A stretch of DNA of 64,000 nucleotides, taken from contig DFQQ01000023.1 of assembly GCA_002377855.1 (NCBI GenBank), positions 165,204-229,203 of the forward strand, read 5' to 3'. Both the position numbers and the translations under genes were made by a program. Under the pieces are notes generated by a model that was given only the letters and a program-made list of their open reading frames with translations, had not been told where the DNA came from and ran no database searches. This stretch comes from Acidovorax delafieldii (lineage in GTDB: Bacteria > Pseudomonadota > Gammaproteobacteria > Burkholderiales > Burkholderiaceae_C). This document shows, in pieces, positions 7,295 through 14,802 of this stretch; position 1 is the stretch's first letter, and each line of letters starts with the position of its first letter.

Positions 7295-9025
7295 TCACTT
7301 GCGCGTTGTGGACGGTGGCGGTGCGGGAATAGAGCGGCGAGGGACCACATTCCAATATACCGCGTTGCCTGTGTAAGCCGTGCTACCCCATGCGTGGGCA
7401 AAGGCTTCATTGACTTGCTCTAGCGTACGGTAGCTTTTAATGGCTTTGAGGGGGGGGCCACGCAAGTCTTCAGGCAACTTGCCGGTCGCTTCTTCGTCGG
7501 TGGCGAAACAAGCTGCGCCTTCTCGGCCCGGGCTCGCGGCATCCATGACGAAGCCGGGATTGGGACTCATCCAGTCCGGGATGCGGATGGCCTGGTTTGC
7601 AGAAACCCAGCCAGTTGTATTGGTCTGGTTAGGCAGTAAGCGCATGACGGTTCCTGTCGCGTCCGCCAGGTAGCACTGGAGATAGGACGCGCGCGAGACC
7701 GTGGCCGAGAGAAAGATCTGCTCGCCCACTTCAAACGCTGTGCGGTCCAGCAAGACATTTTCAATTTGCATGTCCAGTTTGCGCTCTGGCGCTGGCGCGC
7801 CGTATGTGGAGGGCTTCCCTGCAGCCAGCGTTGGCGCCTCCCCACCGGCAGGTATCTCTGGCACAGGATCGGCCCGCGTGGTACTCCAGCCAATTCGCGC
7901 CAAGGTGCCGTCGTTGGTCAGACCCACGAAATTCCTCAGCGCTCGTTCATAGGTGGGAAAGTCCACCACTCCTGTCACAACCATTCCGCTGTCGGCTTGG
8001 AATTTGGCGAGCGCAGAGCGCAACTGCGCGTCGTCATATGGCGCTTGGCCCACGTTGGCACGGGCATCCAGGTAGCCGCGGCTGCTCAAAGATCGCGCGA
8101 CAAGCTGTGCACGTACTGATGAAGTTCCCTCATCAAACCAGTCGCGCAGTTGCCGCTGAAAGTCGGGATGGTTTTGCTCCAGAGTAAGGCATTGCCAATA
8201 GGGCAACCGTGCCCATTTGCCGATCAGCTCAATCGTGGCCAAATCGACCAGGGTCCGCACTGCGCTGCCCGTGCCCTGCGTGTAGTCACGCCCCACGTTG
8301 AATTGCACCCCGTAAGTGCCAATGCGCCCCGCCAAGTCCACGCCTTGGCCTCCACTGCCCACAATCACCTCGTTGGCAGAGTCGAGTCCGGGAATGAGGG
8401 TGCGCGTGCGGAAGTCCCCCAAGTGCATCTCAAGCCCAATGATGGTGGCATTGCGGCTTTGGCTGTAGCCCAGGTCGACCCGTGGCCCCGAAACGCCCGC
8501 GTCAAACCGGTTGTTGATCACGTTCTGGTCTGCAAACGAGACTGCTCCAGAGAAATACAAAGCGGGCCGTTGCAATTGGATCTGGTTGTTGTTCAGCAAA
8601 ATGGTCGTGAGGTTCTGCACCGTGTCCTGGCGCGCGATATCTACTTCGTAATCTACAAACCGGAAGGCATTGCTCAGGCGTGACATTTGAGAAAGAGCCG
8701 TAATGACCATGTCTTTGCTCCCCACCGCGACCCGTCCGGAGTAGTCTGGGATCTGCTTGCTGGTGATGAGGGTGGTGGGCAACTGGGCCGCTCGCAGCAT
8801 GTGGTCCATGCACATCAGCGAATCTGAAAAGCTGGAGATGGAGCGGGTGGGGCGCACGGCGGGTCGGTCGGTGATGGACGCCCGTTCGTGAAATGCGCTG
8901 TCCTTGCGCGGGTCCATGGGTGTGGCGCAACCCATCAACAGCAGTGGTCCCAGCATTGCCAGTACCGCAGGCAACTGCGTGAAGCGCTCGAGGGCACCCG
9001 CCCGCATGGCGAAAAGGGATGACAT
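7295..9025 (-). CDS. CsgG/HfaB-like outer-membrane lipoprotein with PG-binding-like and DUF4384-like regions
   Basis: The 576-residue product has a lipoprotein signal with lipobox LLMGC (Cys about residue 33). Residues about 60-290 align by eye with CsgG/HfaB. They share an early ITALSQMSRLSNAFRFVDYE block, a TTILLNNNQIQL block and a final run ATIIGLEMHLGDFRTRTLIP resembling the VNLRVVNVSTGEIL region of CsgG. A segment near residues 300-375 (DDAQLRSALAKFQADSGMVV and TYERAL) looks like a peptidoglycan-binding-1 helix bundle. The last ~150 residues (GEQIFLSATVSRASYLQCY, MRLLPN) resemble DUF4384. CsgG itself is about 277 residues, so this is a large fused form. It sits between two small exported proteins and the Sel1 gene, and probably forms the secretion pore or anchor for them. 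Confidence 0.72.
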   Translation of the reverse strand: MSSLFAMRAGALERFTQLPAVLAMLGPLLLMGCATPMDPRKDSAFHERASITDRPAVRPTRSISSFSDSLMCMDHMLRAAQLPTTLITSKQIPDYSGRVAVGSKDMVITALSQMSRLSNAFRFVDYEVDIARQDTVQNLTTILLNNNQIQLQRPALYFSGAVSFADQNVINNRFDAGVSGPRVDLGYSQSRNATIIGLEMHLGDFRTRTLIPGLDSANEVIVGSGGQGVDLAGRIGTYGVQFNVGRDYTQGTGSAVRTLVDLATIELIGKWARLPYWQCLTLEQNHPDFQRQLRDWFDEGTSSVRAQLVARSLSSRGYLDARANVGQAPYDDAQLRSALAKFQADSGMVVTGVVDFPTYERALRNFVGLTNDGTLARIGWSTTRADPVPEIPAGGEAPTLAAGKPSTYGAPAPERKLDMQIENVLLDRTAFEVGEQIFLSATVSRASYLQCYLADATGTVMRLLPNQTNTTGWVSANQAIRIPDWMSPNPGFVMDAASPGREGAACFATDEEATGKLPEDLRGPPLKAIKSYRTLEQVNEAFAHAWGSTAYTGNAVYWNVVPRRSIPAPPPSTTRK

Positions 9026-9072
9026 TTACTTGACTCCTGCCCGTCTCAAAGCGCCACTTAATAAATTGCCGA

Positions 9073-9501
9073 TCACTTGCAAATATTGACCAGGTCGCCG
9101 CGCAGCACGACGACCTGTGCCGCCGGGTTCGGCCCGTACCTGGAAGCTCCAGCGGCGCTGCCGGAAAGGGTGTTGCTGCCCACTTCTTGAACGCATGTCT
9201 TTTGCATGCCTTGGGCGCTGGCAGTTGTAACGGTGTCATTGTTTGTCAACACGCCCGTGGTGTCGTCCGAGAAAGCCTTCGCTTCGTAACGAGCGATGCG
9301 TGCGCGCAGCCACGCGGGCATGCTGTTGCCGTTATCCAGTCCTGATGAGGGCGCGGCAGCCGCTGTGGGCTGCATTTGCACCGTCATTTTTTTTGTTAAC
9401 ACGACCGGATCTTCTCCCGGCGCCTGGCCCCACGCGGCAGCGCTGAACGTGAAGCAGAGCGGTAAAACGATGACCCCGGTCCATGTGCAAACTGTGCTCA
9501 T
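9073..9501 (-). CDS. Small exported protein of the CsgG-like cassette (HfaA-like position)
   Basis: ATG 9501 gives 142 residues with a signal peptide (VIVLPLCFTFSAAAWGQA). The mature part contains MPAWLRARIARYEAKAF and, near the C-terminus, two cysteines (KTCVQEVGSN and VNICK) in a short, Gly/Ser/Ala-rich, beta-prone stretch. I do not recognise a named family with certainty. Small exported proteins of this size and with such a C-terminus accompany HfaB-type channels (HfaA) in holdfast clusters. It precedes the CsgG-like gene by 47 bp in the same operon, so it may be a minor subunit or nucleator. Confidence 0.6.
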   Translation of the reverse strand: MSTVCTWTGVIVLPLCFTFSAAAWGQAPGEDPVVLTKKMTVQMQPTAAAAPSSGLDNGNSMPAWLRARIARYEAKAFSDDTTGVLTNNDTVTTASAQGMQKTCVQEVGSNTLSGSAAGASRYGPNPAAQVVVLRGDLVNICK

Positions 9502-9576
9502 TGGACACCCCCTGTAGGTGAGAGAAGACGGAGCAGCCGCGCCACTTGGCTGCGCAGCGCGTGCACACCCCTGAAT

Positions 9577-9603
9577 CCACCGGGCGGAACGCCGCCCTGG
9601 TGG
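9577..9603 (-). other. Intergenic hairpin after the repeat-protein gene
   Basis: Read leftward, CCACC-A-GGGCGG pairs with CCGCCC-GGTGG around a short loop, giving about 11 base pairs. There is no T-run, so it is not a classic terminator. In operons where the first gene encodes an abundant fibre subunit, such hairpins can protect the upstream mRNA. That role is inferred only. Confidence 0.45.
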
Positions 9604-9631
9604 CACTTGTCAGGCGCTAAAGCGCTGAACT

Positions 9632-10105
9632 TCAGTTGGGCCAGTGGCTTGTCTTGGTGGGCTGGCAAGTAAAGCAGGCGTTGTTGGTCGCCACGTTTTG
9701 CACGGCCTTGCTGTTGCCGCCGCTGGAGACGTTGGCCAAGCTTGAGCCCATGATGGCGGTGAACTGCAGTGAGTTGCCCGAGACCGTGACGTCGCCCACG
9801 TTGGACGAAAGATTCTGACTTGCGTAAGCATCACTGCCGCTGGCCGTGTTGGCAACGCTGCCACCGGCGCCCGTAACGGCCTGGATTGAGCTGCCTCCTA
9901 CTGTCACGTTACCGGTGTTGGTCGCCAAGTTCTGAAAAGCCTCGCTCTTCGAACCCGTGGAGTTATTGTTGACCGAGACGCCCGCCAGCGACGCGAACTG
10001 CACCGAGGTGCCAGTGATGGAGATGTCAGGCGTGGAAGACACGGGACCGGTGGCCATTGCGGCGGAGGCGATAACGCTGAGAGCGATGAAAGCGATGGTT
10101 TTCAT
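9632..10105 (-). CDS. Secreted protein with three 39-residue tandem repeats (amyloid-like candidate)
   Basis: ATG 10105 gives 157 residues: a signal peptide (IAFIALSVIASAAMA, cleavage near residue 19), three consecutive 39-residue repeats at residues 28-66, 67-105 and 106-144, and a 13-residue tail. The repeats align without gaps and share G at position 5, S7, Q9, G15, S17, N20, G24, A29, Q31, N32 and N36. Positions 3, 8, 18 and 33 are aliphatic. Regularly spaced Ser, Gln and Asn with alternating aliphatics recall curlin repeats (S-x5-Q-x4-N-x5-Q), but the unit is twice as long. It heads the leftward operon with the CsgG-like channel, so it is the best candidate for a major fibre or surface subunit. 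I know of no named family that fits. Confidence 0.7.
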   Translation of the reverse strand: MKTIAFIALSVIASAAMATGPVSSTPDISITGTSVQFASLAGVSVNNNSTGSKSEAFQNLATNTGNVTVGGSSIQAVTGAGGSVANTASGSDAYASQNLSSNVGDVTVSGNSLQFTAIMGSSLANVSSGGNSKAVQNVATNNACFTCQPTKTSHWPN

Positions 10106-10593
10106 GACAGATCCTTTATGGATGGGTATCGACACAGTCTGCGTCGCAGCCAATCTGCGGCACAGTGGTTGGACAACGAAAGCTCGTCGGTATCTGCCGG
10201 AACAGTTGGCGAGGAGGTCCTTGTTGTCTGGGGCCAGTGTCTGCCGCCGCGTTGATCAGGCGAATACAGGAGGCGAGCTACCTAGTCTGGCGGACCTGCG
10301 GGAGGAGTCTTCGCGACAAAAGCTACTAACCACGCCCAAGGCCGAGGTGGAGGGAAGCCACCAGACGTCACGAAGTTAGGTAGTAACAAATTGTTTTAAA
10401 TGCAAATTTTTAGACGCTGCCGTCTTCATGCACTTTTTTTGTTGCATTGTGTTCACAAAAGTTCACGATGCTCGCTGGGCGGCGCAGGAGGAAGAGGGCG
10501 GTAACTCAGTCAGCCAGCGCTACCCGGTGTTCTGCTTTGAAGCACGCGCGGTGCTCGTCGCACTCCATTTCGTTTCAAGTTGCCGAGGAATTT
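10106..10593. other. Divergent control region between the fibre-like operon and its two-component pair
   Basis: There are 488 bp without a gene between the leftward repeat-protein gene and the rightward response regulator. The part from 10384 to 10465 is AT-rich with runs of T and A and probably contains promoters. The part from 10270 to 10385 can fold (see the separate entry). Long spacers like this are typical of heavily regulated fibre operons such as csgDEFG/csgBAC. Confidence 0.5.
10278..10383. other. Candidate structured leader closed by a 13-bp inverted repeat
   Basis: CTACCTA (10278-10284) and GTCTGG (10285-10290) pair with TAGGTAG (10377-10383) and CCAGAC (10361-10366). A 10-base bulge on one side gives a two-part closing stem around about 70 bases. 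A smaller hairpin GGTGG/CCACC (10346-10350 with 10358-10362) partly competes with it. It could be a 5' leader of either divergent transcript. I could not match it to a known riboswitch class. Confidence 0.3.
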
Positions 10594-11376
10594 ATGGTGA
10601 GCAATAGCTGGGAAATCGATCCTTCTGCGCCTGCGGCCCATGCTGCGCCCCCGTCGGCGCAGTTTTCCACCTACTCCAATCCACCGTCGGTATGGCCCGC
10701 TTTTCTGGCAGGACAGGAATCCAAACCCATCCGCGTGCTGCTGGTGGATGACGACGCGCACATACGGATGGTGATCGCTCAGGAGCTGATGGCAGATCCT
10801 CGCACCTTGTTGGTGGCTCAGGCCGCCAGCGTCCGCGAAGGGCGCAAAGCCATCAAGCAGCACGAGTTCGACGTGCTTCTGGTTGATCTGAACCTGGGCG
10901 ATGGCGAGGCGTTTGAACTGCTGGAGTTTTTCCGCTCATTCCGTCCCTCCGCACAAGCCGTGGTCATCTCCGTCATGGAGAACGATGACCAGGTCATGCG
11001 CGCCTTTGAGCTCGGGGCCGCAGGCTTCGTGGGCAAGAATTCCTGGTTCGGCAACTACGCCCAGACCGTGCTCCAGGTGGCCAATGGCGGCGCTTCCATC
11101 ACACCCAACCTGGCGAGGCGCCTGCTGCAGCGTTTTGATCGCACGCGCGCTGCAGAATCCAAGCGGAGGCAACCTGACGATGCCGACAGGTTGTCCGCAC
11201 GTGAGAAAGAGATTTTGCGGCTGGTGGCCAGCGGCTACACCAGCACGGAAATCGGCTCGCGCCTTTTCATCAGCGGCATGACCGTCAATACCCACCTACG
11301 CAACATCTATCGCAAGCTGCAGGTGCGCACACGTGCCCAGGCTGTTCGGTTTGCATCCCTGCGGGGGTTGTTCTGA
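10594..11376 (+). CDS. NarL/LuxR-type response regulator
   Basis: ATG 10594 is preceded by GAGGAA and yields 260 residues. A receiver domain lies at about residues 45-165: VLLVDDDAHIR acidic pocket, phospho-acceptor Asp in VLLVDLNLGDG, and a GKNS block holding the conserved Lys. A LuxR C-terminal helix-turn-helix follows at about 195-255 (LSAREKEILRLVASGYTSTE, VNTHLRNIYRKLQVRTRAQA). The first ~45 residues are a Ser/Ala/Pro-rich extension. It is followed closely by the HisKA_3 kinase and faces the CsgG-like operon, so it is a plausible functional counterpart of CsgD/NarL-type control of fibre genes. The cognate targets are inference. Confidence 0.88.
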   Translation: MVSNSWEIDPSAPAAHAAPPSAQFSTYSNPPSVWPAFLAGQESKPIRVLLVDDDAHIRMVIAQELMADPRTLLVAQAASVREGRKAIKQHEFDVLLVDLNLGDGEAFELLEFFRSFRPSAQAVVISVMENDDQVMRAFELGAAGFVGKNSWFGNYAQTVLQVANGGASITPNLARRLLQRFDRTRAAESKRRQPDDADRLSAREKEILRLVASGYTSTEIGSRLFISGMTVNTHLRNIYRKLQVRTRAQAVRFASLRGLF

Positions 11377-11418
11377 AAGCTCGCTTCGTTCGTGCATTCG
11401 GCCAGTCATCATCGTCGT

Positions 11419-12297
11419 ATGTTCCGCACCCGCCCCGCCAGGTTTGCCATCGTCTGCGTAGCCTTATGGGTGCTGCAACTGGCGCTGACAGTGGCGGCGT
11501 TTTACTGGGCCAGCGGGGAACGCGCGGTAGACGAATCCACGCCTTGGTGGCAGGGCGCTGTCTTGGTCGTGGCGCTGGTTTTGGGAGCGTTGCTGTTTGT
11601 GCAGTTGCCCCGGGCACTGCAGTGGCGGCCGCGGCTGAATGCGCGGCCCAGCCCTGAACTGAATGCAGAGAGACGGCGGATTGCGCGCGATCTGCACGAT
11701 ACCGTTGGGTCTCAACTGGTTTGCGCAATGGCGCTGTTGGACTCCAATCCGCACGGTGGCCGCGAGGTGCTGAGCATTTTGGAGCGCTGCATGCTTGATT
11801 TGCGCTTGCTCGTCGATTCCATGGATGCCGATGGGGAATCTGTGAGCGAGCGTCTGGCCCGCTTGCGGCACAGGGTGCAACCTGTGCTTGAACGTCGCGG
11901 TATCGAGATGAGCTGGGATGTGCAGGACTTTGACGGACCACCCCAACTGCAGGGGCACTGCGCAGGCCACCTCGTCGCCATTGTACAAGAAGCACTCAGC
12001 AACGTGCTGCAGCACGCCAACGCAAGCGAGGTCGCCGTCAGTGTGCATTACCTCGCTGCGTCAGGCTCGTGGTATGCAGAAGTCAGTGACGACGGCGTGG
12101 GGATTGACCCTGACCAGCACGACGGCCTCGGGACTGGGTCTGGCATCGCCGGTATGCATCGGCGTGCGCAAATGGCGGGTGGACAGCTCAGTTTTCTGCC
12201 ACGCCAGGGAGGTGGCACATCGGTGTGGGTGATCGTCCCTGGCGGGATCGTGTTGGGCCGCGGCCCCGATGACCCTCCGGCAGGCGGCCGGGCATAA
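11419..12297 (+). CDS. HisKA_3 (NarX/DegS-type) membrane sensor histidine kinase
   Basis: ATG 11419 gives 292 residues; a GTG at 11392 is possible but less likely. Two membrane helices (about residues 6-30 and 42-62) bracket a very short loop, so it has no sizeable periplasmic sensor domain. The dimerisation/phospho-acceptor motif is RRIARDLHDTVGSQL (His near residue 94). The ATPase part shows VQEALSNVLQHANAS, DDGVGID and GSGIAGMHRRAQ. It partners with the adjacent response regulator. With so little periplasmic sequence the stimulus is probably membrane-related or comes from a partner protein. A leftward terminator overlaps its 3' end. Confidence 0.88.
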   Translation: MFRTRPARFAIVCVALWVLQLALTVAAFYWASGERAVDESTPWWQGAVLVVALVLGALLFVQLPRALQWRPRLNARPSPELNAERRRIARDLHDTVGSQLVCAMALLDSNPHGGREVLSILERCMLDLRLLVDSMDADGESVSERLARLRHRVQPVLERRGIEMSWDVQDFDGPPQLQGHCAGHLVAIVQEALSNVLQHANASEVAVSVHYLAASGSWYAEVSDDGVGIDPDQHDGLGTGSGIAGMHRRAQMAGGQLSFLPRQGGGTSVWVIVPGGIVLGRGPDDPPAGGRA

Positions 12298-12322
12298 AAA
12301 AAGCCCGGCAAATGCCGGGCTT
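12296..12322 (-). terminator. Rho-independent terminator of the phasin gene
   Basis: AAGCCCGGC (12301-12309) pairs with GCCGGGCTT (12314-12322) around AAAT. Read leftward the stem ends in a run of seven T residues. It overlaps the stop of the rightward kinase gene but has no T-run in that direction. Confidence 0.88.
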
Positions 12323-12326
12323 GAAA

Positions 12327-12360
12327 TGGATCCCTGAAACCCGCGTTTCGAGAGGATCCA
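12327..12360 (-). other. Second hairpin in the phasin 3' untranslated region
   Basis: TGGATCC plus GAAAC pairs with GTTTC plus GGATCCA around CCGC, giving an interrupted 12-bp stem beside the terminator. It may shield the abundant phasin mRNA from 3' exonucleases. No T-run follows. Confidence 0.45.
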
Positions 12361-12410
12361 AGGAGACAACTGGAGTCGAAACCGATGCTCTGCACCGGTC
12401 TGGAGTGTTC

Positions 12411-12959
12411 TCAGCGCTTGCGAGGTGCAGCCGTCTTGGCAGCGTTGGCGGCCGTGTTGGCCACCGCATTGAAGTTGGCTTCAGCCACATCACCCGCTTG
12501 CTTGACGGCTTTTTGTACCGATTCGAAAGCATTGTTGGCTGCGGATACAGCGCTCTTCATCATGGCCACTGCGGTCTCAGAGCCGGCGGGGGCGTTCTTC
12601 GCGGCGCTGTCCACAAGGTTGGTGAACGCCTTCTGTGCGTCGGCAGTTTGGGATTCAAACGCCTTGCCGAATTCAGCCCCCGTACCCGACGCGATGTCGT
12701 ACAGATGGCGGCTGTAGGCGGCAGTCTTTTCAGCCAGAGGCTGGAACAGGCTGGCTTGCAGTGCCAGCAATTCTTGTGCGTCCTTCACCCCCAGGACTGC
12801 CTGAGTGTGGCTGGCGGCCTCAGACAGAGCAGCACGCGAAGCGGTCACGTTCAACTCGACCAGCTTTTCCACGCCTTCGAAGGCTTTGGTGGTCAGGCCA
12901 AACAGGGTTTCGATGTTGGCTTTGTGGGATGCCAGGATTTGTTCTGCGGTCAGCGTCAT
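12411..12959 (-). CDS. phaP: Phasin (PHA granule-associated protein)
   Basis: The 182-residue, Ala-rich amphipathic helical protein begins MTLTAEQILASHKANIETLF, typical of the phasin_2 family of Burkholderiales. It has FGLTTKAFEGVEKLVELN, then long heptad-like helices and a basic Ala/Lys tail ending AAPRKR. Phasins coat polyhydroxyalkanoate granules in the cytoplasm and control their size. It is monocistronic, with its own terminator downstream and palindromic sites upstream that fit PhaR-type repression. Paralogous phasins are common, so the symbol denotes the family. Confidence 0.9.
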   Translation of the reverse strand: MTLTAEQILASHKANIETLFGLTTKAFEGVEKLVELNVTASRAALSEAASHTQAVLGVKDAQELLALQASLFQPLAEKTAAYSRHLYDIASGTGAEFGKAFESQTADAQKAFTNLVDSAAKNAPAGSETAVAMMKSAVSAANNAFESVQKAVKQAGDVAEANFNAVANTAANAAKTAAPRKR

Positions 12960-13041
12960 GTCATATCTCCTAAAAAAGGTGGTCTGGAACGACCAAGGTG
13001 CTTACAGACATCTGCGCTGACGTAGTGATCCGGATGGATCA

Positions 13042-13116
13042 TGTTGCAGTGCAGCATGGAATGAATTTTAGGCCCCCATCCACCTATTGCAAGCCTTTTT
13101 TGTTGCAATGCAGCAA
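13042..13116. promoter_or_regulatory. Pair of near-identical palindromes upstream of the phasin gene
   Basis: TGTTGCAGTGCAGCA (13042-13056) and TGTTGCAATGCAGCA (13101-13115) differ at one base. Each is an imperfect palindrome built on TGCA cores (TGTTGCA/TGCAGCA), and they are 59 bp apart. PhaR repressors bind TGCA-rich sequences upstream of phasin genes, so these are likely operators. The second site is 48 bp before the divergent deacetylase gene and may affect it too. Confidence 0.55.
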
Positions 13117-13163
13117 ATTAGAGGCAAGGCTCCAGGAATCGTCCGGCTTGCCACAATTGCGTC

Positions 13164-14102
13164 ATGCAAGCCTATTACGCCGATGAATTTGTGCTGCCGC
13201 TGCCTGAAGGGCACCGGTTTCCCATGGCCAAGTACCGCCTGTTGCGGGATCGAATTGCCGATGAATTGCCGGAAGTGGCGCTGCAAGTAGCGCCTGCAGC
13301 GTCTGACCAAGAACTGGCGCTGGTTCATTCGGCTGACTACGTTGCCGCCATTGCGCAGGGCACGCTGGCCCCGGCTGCGCAGCGGGAAATCGGGTTTCCG
13401 TGGAGTGAAGCCATGGCCGAGCGCGCCCGCCGGTCTGTCGGCGCCACGCTGGGCGCCAGCCGCGCTGCGCTGCGCCACGGGGTTGCCGGCAACCTGGCGG
13501 GTGGAACGCACCACGCCTACGCTGGCAGGGGCAGCGGCTTTTGCGTGTTCAACGATGTGGCGGTGGCGGCCCGGTGCATGCAGATGGAGTGGGAGCAAAC
13601 CCATCCACGCTGCGCACAGCGGTTGCAGGTGGCGGTAATCGATCTGGATGTGCACCAAGGCAATGGCACTGCGCACGTTTTTCAGGGCGACGCCAGCGTC
13701 TTCACGCTTTCGTTGCACGGCGAGCGCAATTTCCCGTTCCGAAAGGAAGACAGTGACCTGGATGTGCCGCTGCCGGATGGTTGCGGCGATGCGCAATACC
13801 TGGATGCGCTGGAACAGGCGCTGCAGGCGCTGGAGCAGCGCTTTGAGCCCGGCTTCGTGCTGTACCTTGCTGGCGCCGACCCGCACGAGGGCGACCGGCT
13901 GGGCCGCCTTGCCTTGAGCTACGACGGGCTGGAGGCCCGCGACCGCAGGGTGTTCGACTGGGCTTGGCAGCGTAGGGTGCCGCTGGCTTTTTCCATGGCC
14001 GGGGGCTATGGGCACGACATTGCCACCACCGTCCACGCGCAAATGAACACCTGGCGCGCGGCGCTGCAATACCACCGCCGCTGGCAGAATGCAGCGCCAT
14101 GA
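13164..14102 (+). CDS. Histone deacetylase-family (arginase-deacetylase fold) hydrolase
   Basis: The 312-residue single-domain protein carries the class II HDAC/AcuC/acetylpolyamine amidohydrolase motifs. These are GGTHHAY with the active-site His pair (near residue 115), FCVFNDVAVA, the zinc-binding DLDVHQGNGT (near 160), and LAGADPHEGDRLGRL with the third metal ligand and the loop typical of bacterial members. It removes acyl groups from amines or lysines; the substrate is unknown. The stop overlaps the start of the thioesterase gene (ATGA), so the two are co-translated. Confidence 0.9.
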   Translation: MQAYYADEFVLPLPEGHRFPMAKYRLLRDRIADELPEVALQVAPAASDQELALVHSADYVAAIAQGTLAPAAQREIGFPWSEAMAERARRSVGATLGASRAALRHGVAGNLAGGTHHAYAGRGSGFCVFNDVAVAARCMQMEWEQTHPRCAQRLQVAVIDLDVHQGNGTAHVFQGDASVFTLSLHGERNFPFRKEDSDLDVPLPDGCGDAQYLDALEQALQALEQRFEPGFVLYLAGADPHEGDRLGRLALSYDGLEARDRRVFDWAWQRRVPLAFSMAGGYGHDIATTVHAQMNTWRAALQYHRRWQNAAP

Positions 14103-14584
14103 GCACGCCAACCCCTTCCACCACAGCGCCCAGCCAGACGCCCGCGCGCCCTGCGCCACAGCCGCGCAGCGCTTACCGGGCCTTTCGCGCCATCAGCACA
14201 CGCTGGGCTGACAACGATGTGTACGGCCACGTGAACAACGTCGTGTACTACAGCTGGTTTGATACTGCCGTGAATGCCCATCTGATCGAGAGGGGGGTGC
14301 TCGACATCCACGCTGGCAGCACCATCGGGCTGGTCATCGAAACCCAATGCAACTACTTCGCGCCGCTGGCGTTTCCGCAGACGGTGGAGGCCGGCATTCG
14401 CGTGGCCCGGCTCGGAGGCTCGAGTGTGCGTTATGAAGTGGGCCTGTTCGCCAAGGGCGAAGCCCTGACGGCCGCGTCGGGCCACTTCGTGCATGTGTAT
14501 GTAGACCGTGAAACCCGTCGCCCGGTGCCCGTGCCGGCTCCTCTGCGTTCAGTGCTCGAGGAACTGGTCATCACAGCCGAATAA
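14099..14584 (+). CDS. Acyl-CoA thioesterase, 4-hydroxybenzoyl-CoA thioesterase (hotdog) family
   Basis: The 161-residue product has a ~25-residue Pro/Thr-rich leader and then a hotdog domain. It includes STRWADNDVYGHVNNVVYYS, the catalytic-Asp motif of the FadM/YbgC group. ETQCNYFAPLAF and GHFVHVYVDRETRRPV follow. It hydrolyses acyl-CoA thioesters, chain length not predictable. It overlaps the deacetylase gene by 4 bp. Confidence 0.9.
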   Translation: MSTPTPSTTAPSQTPARPAPQPRSAYRAFRAISTRWADNDVYGHVNNVVYYSWFDTAVNAHLIERGVLDIHAGSTIGLVIETQCNYFAPLAFPQTVEAGIRVARLGGSSVRYEVGLFAKGEALTAASGHFVHVYVDRETRRPVPVPAPLRSVLEELVITAE

Positions 14585-14589
14585 CGCAC

Positions 14590-14643
14590 ATCAAAAATCA
14601 TAGCTGCAGGCGCTTGAAGCGCGGGCGCTAGAGCCGATTTCTT
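14590..14643 (-). repeat. Dispersed ~57-bp repeat, copy 1
   Basis: In leftward orientation this copy shows ATCGGC, CTAGCGCC, an AAGCGCC stem half and AGCTATGATT, fitting the consensus described at copy 2. It lies just after the thioesterase stop codon. Confidence 0.65.
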
Positions 14644-14802
14644 CATGAAAAAGGATTTGGCTCAACGCAGCCGGGCCACGCTGACAGAAGCTGACCTGCG
14701 GGCGCGCTGGTCGTCCTGCAAGGGCTACACTTTGGCGCTTTGCTCCTGAGCACGCACGGAGCGCTGAATCTCGGGGTCTTTTGCGAGGGCTCCGCACCGT
14801 CC

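Noticed and set aside
10200..10400. Cyclic-di-GMP-I riboswitch upstream of the fibre-like operon
   Set aside because: Fragments such as GGTAG and GTCGCGAAG recall the class on the leftward strand, but the core order and tetraloop/receptor do not fit.
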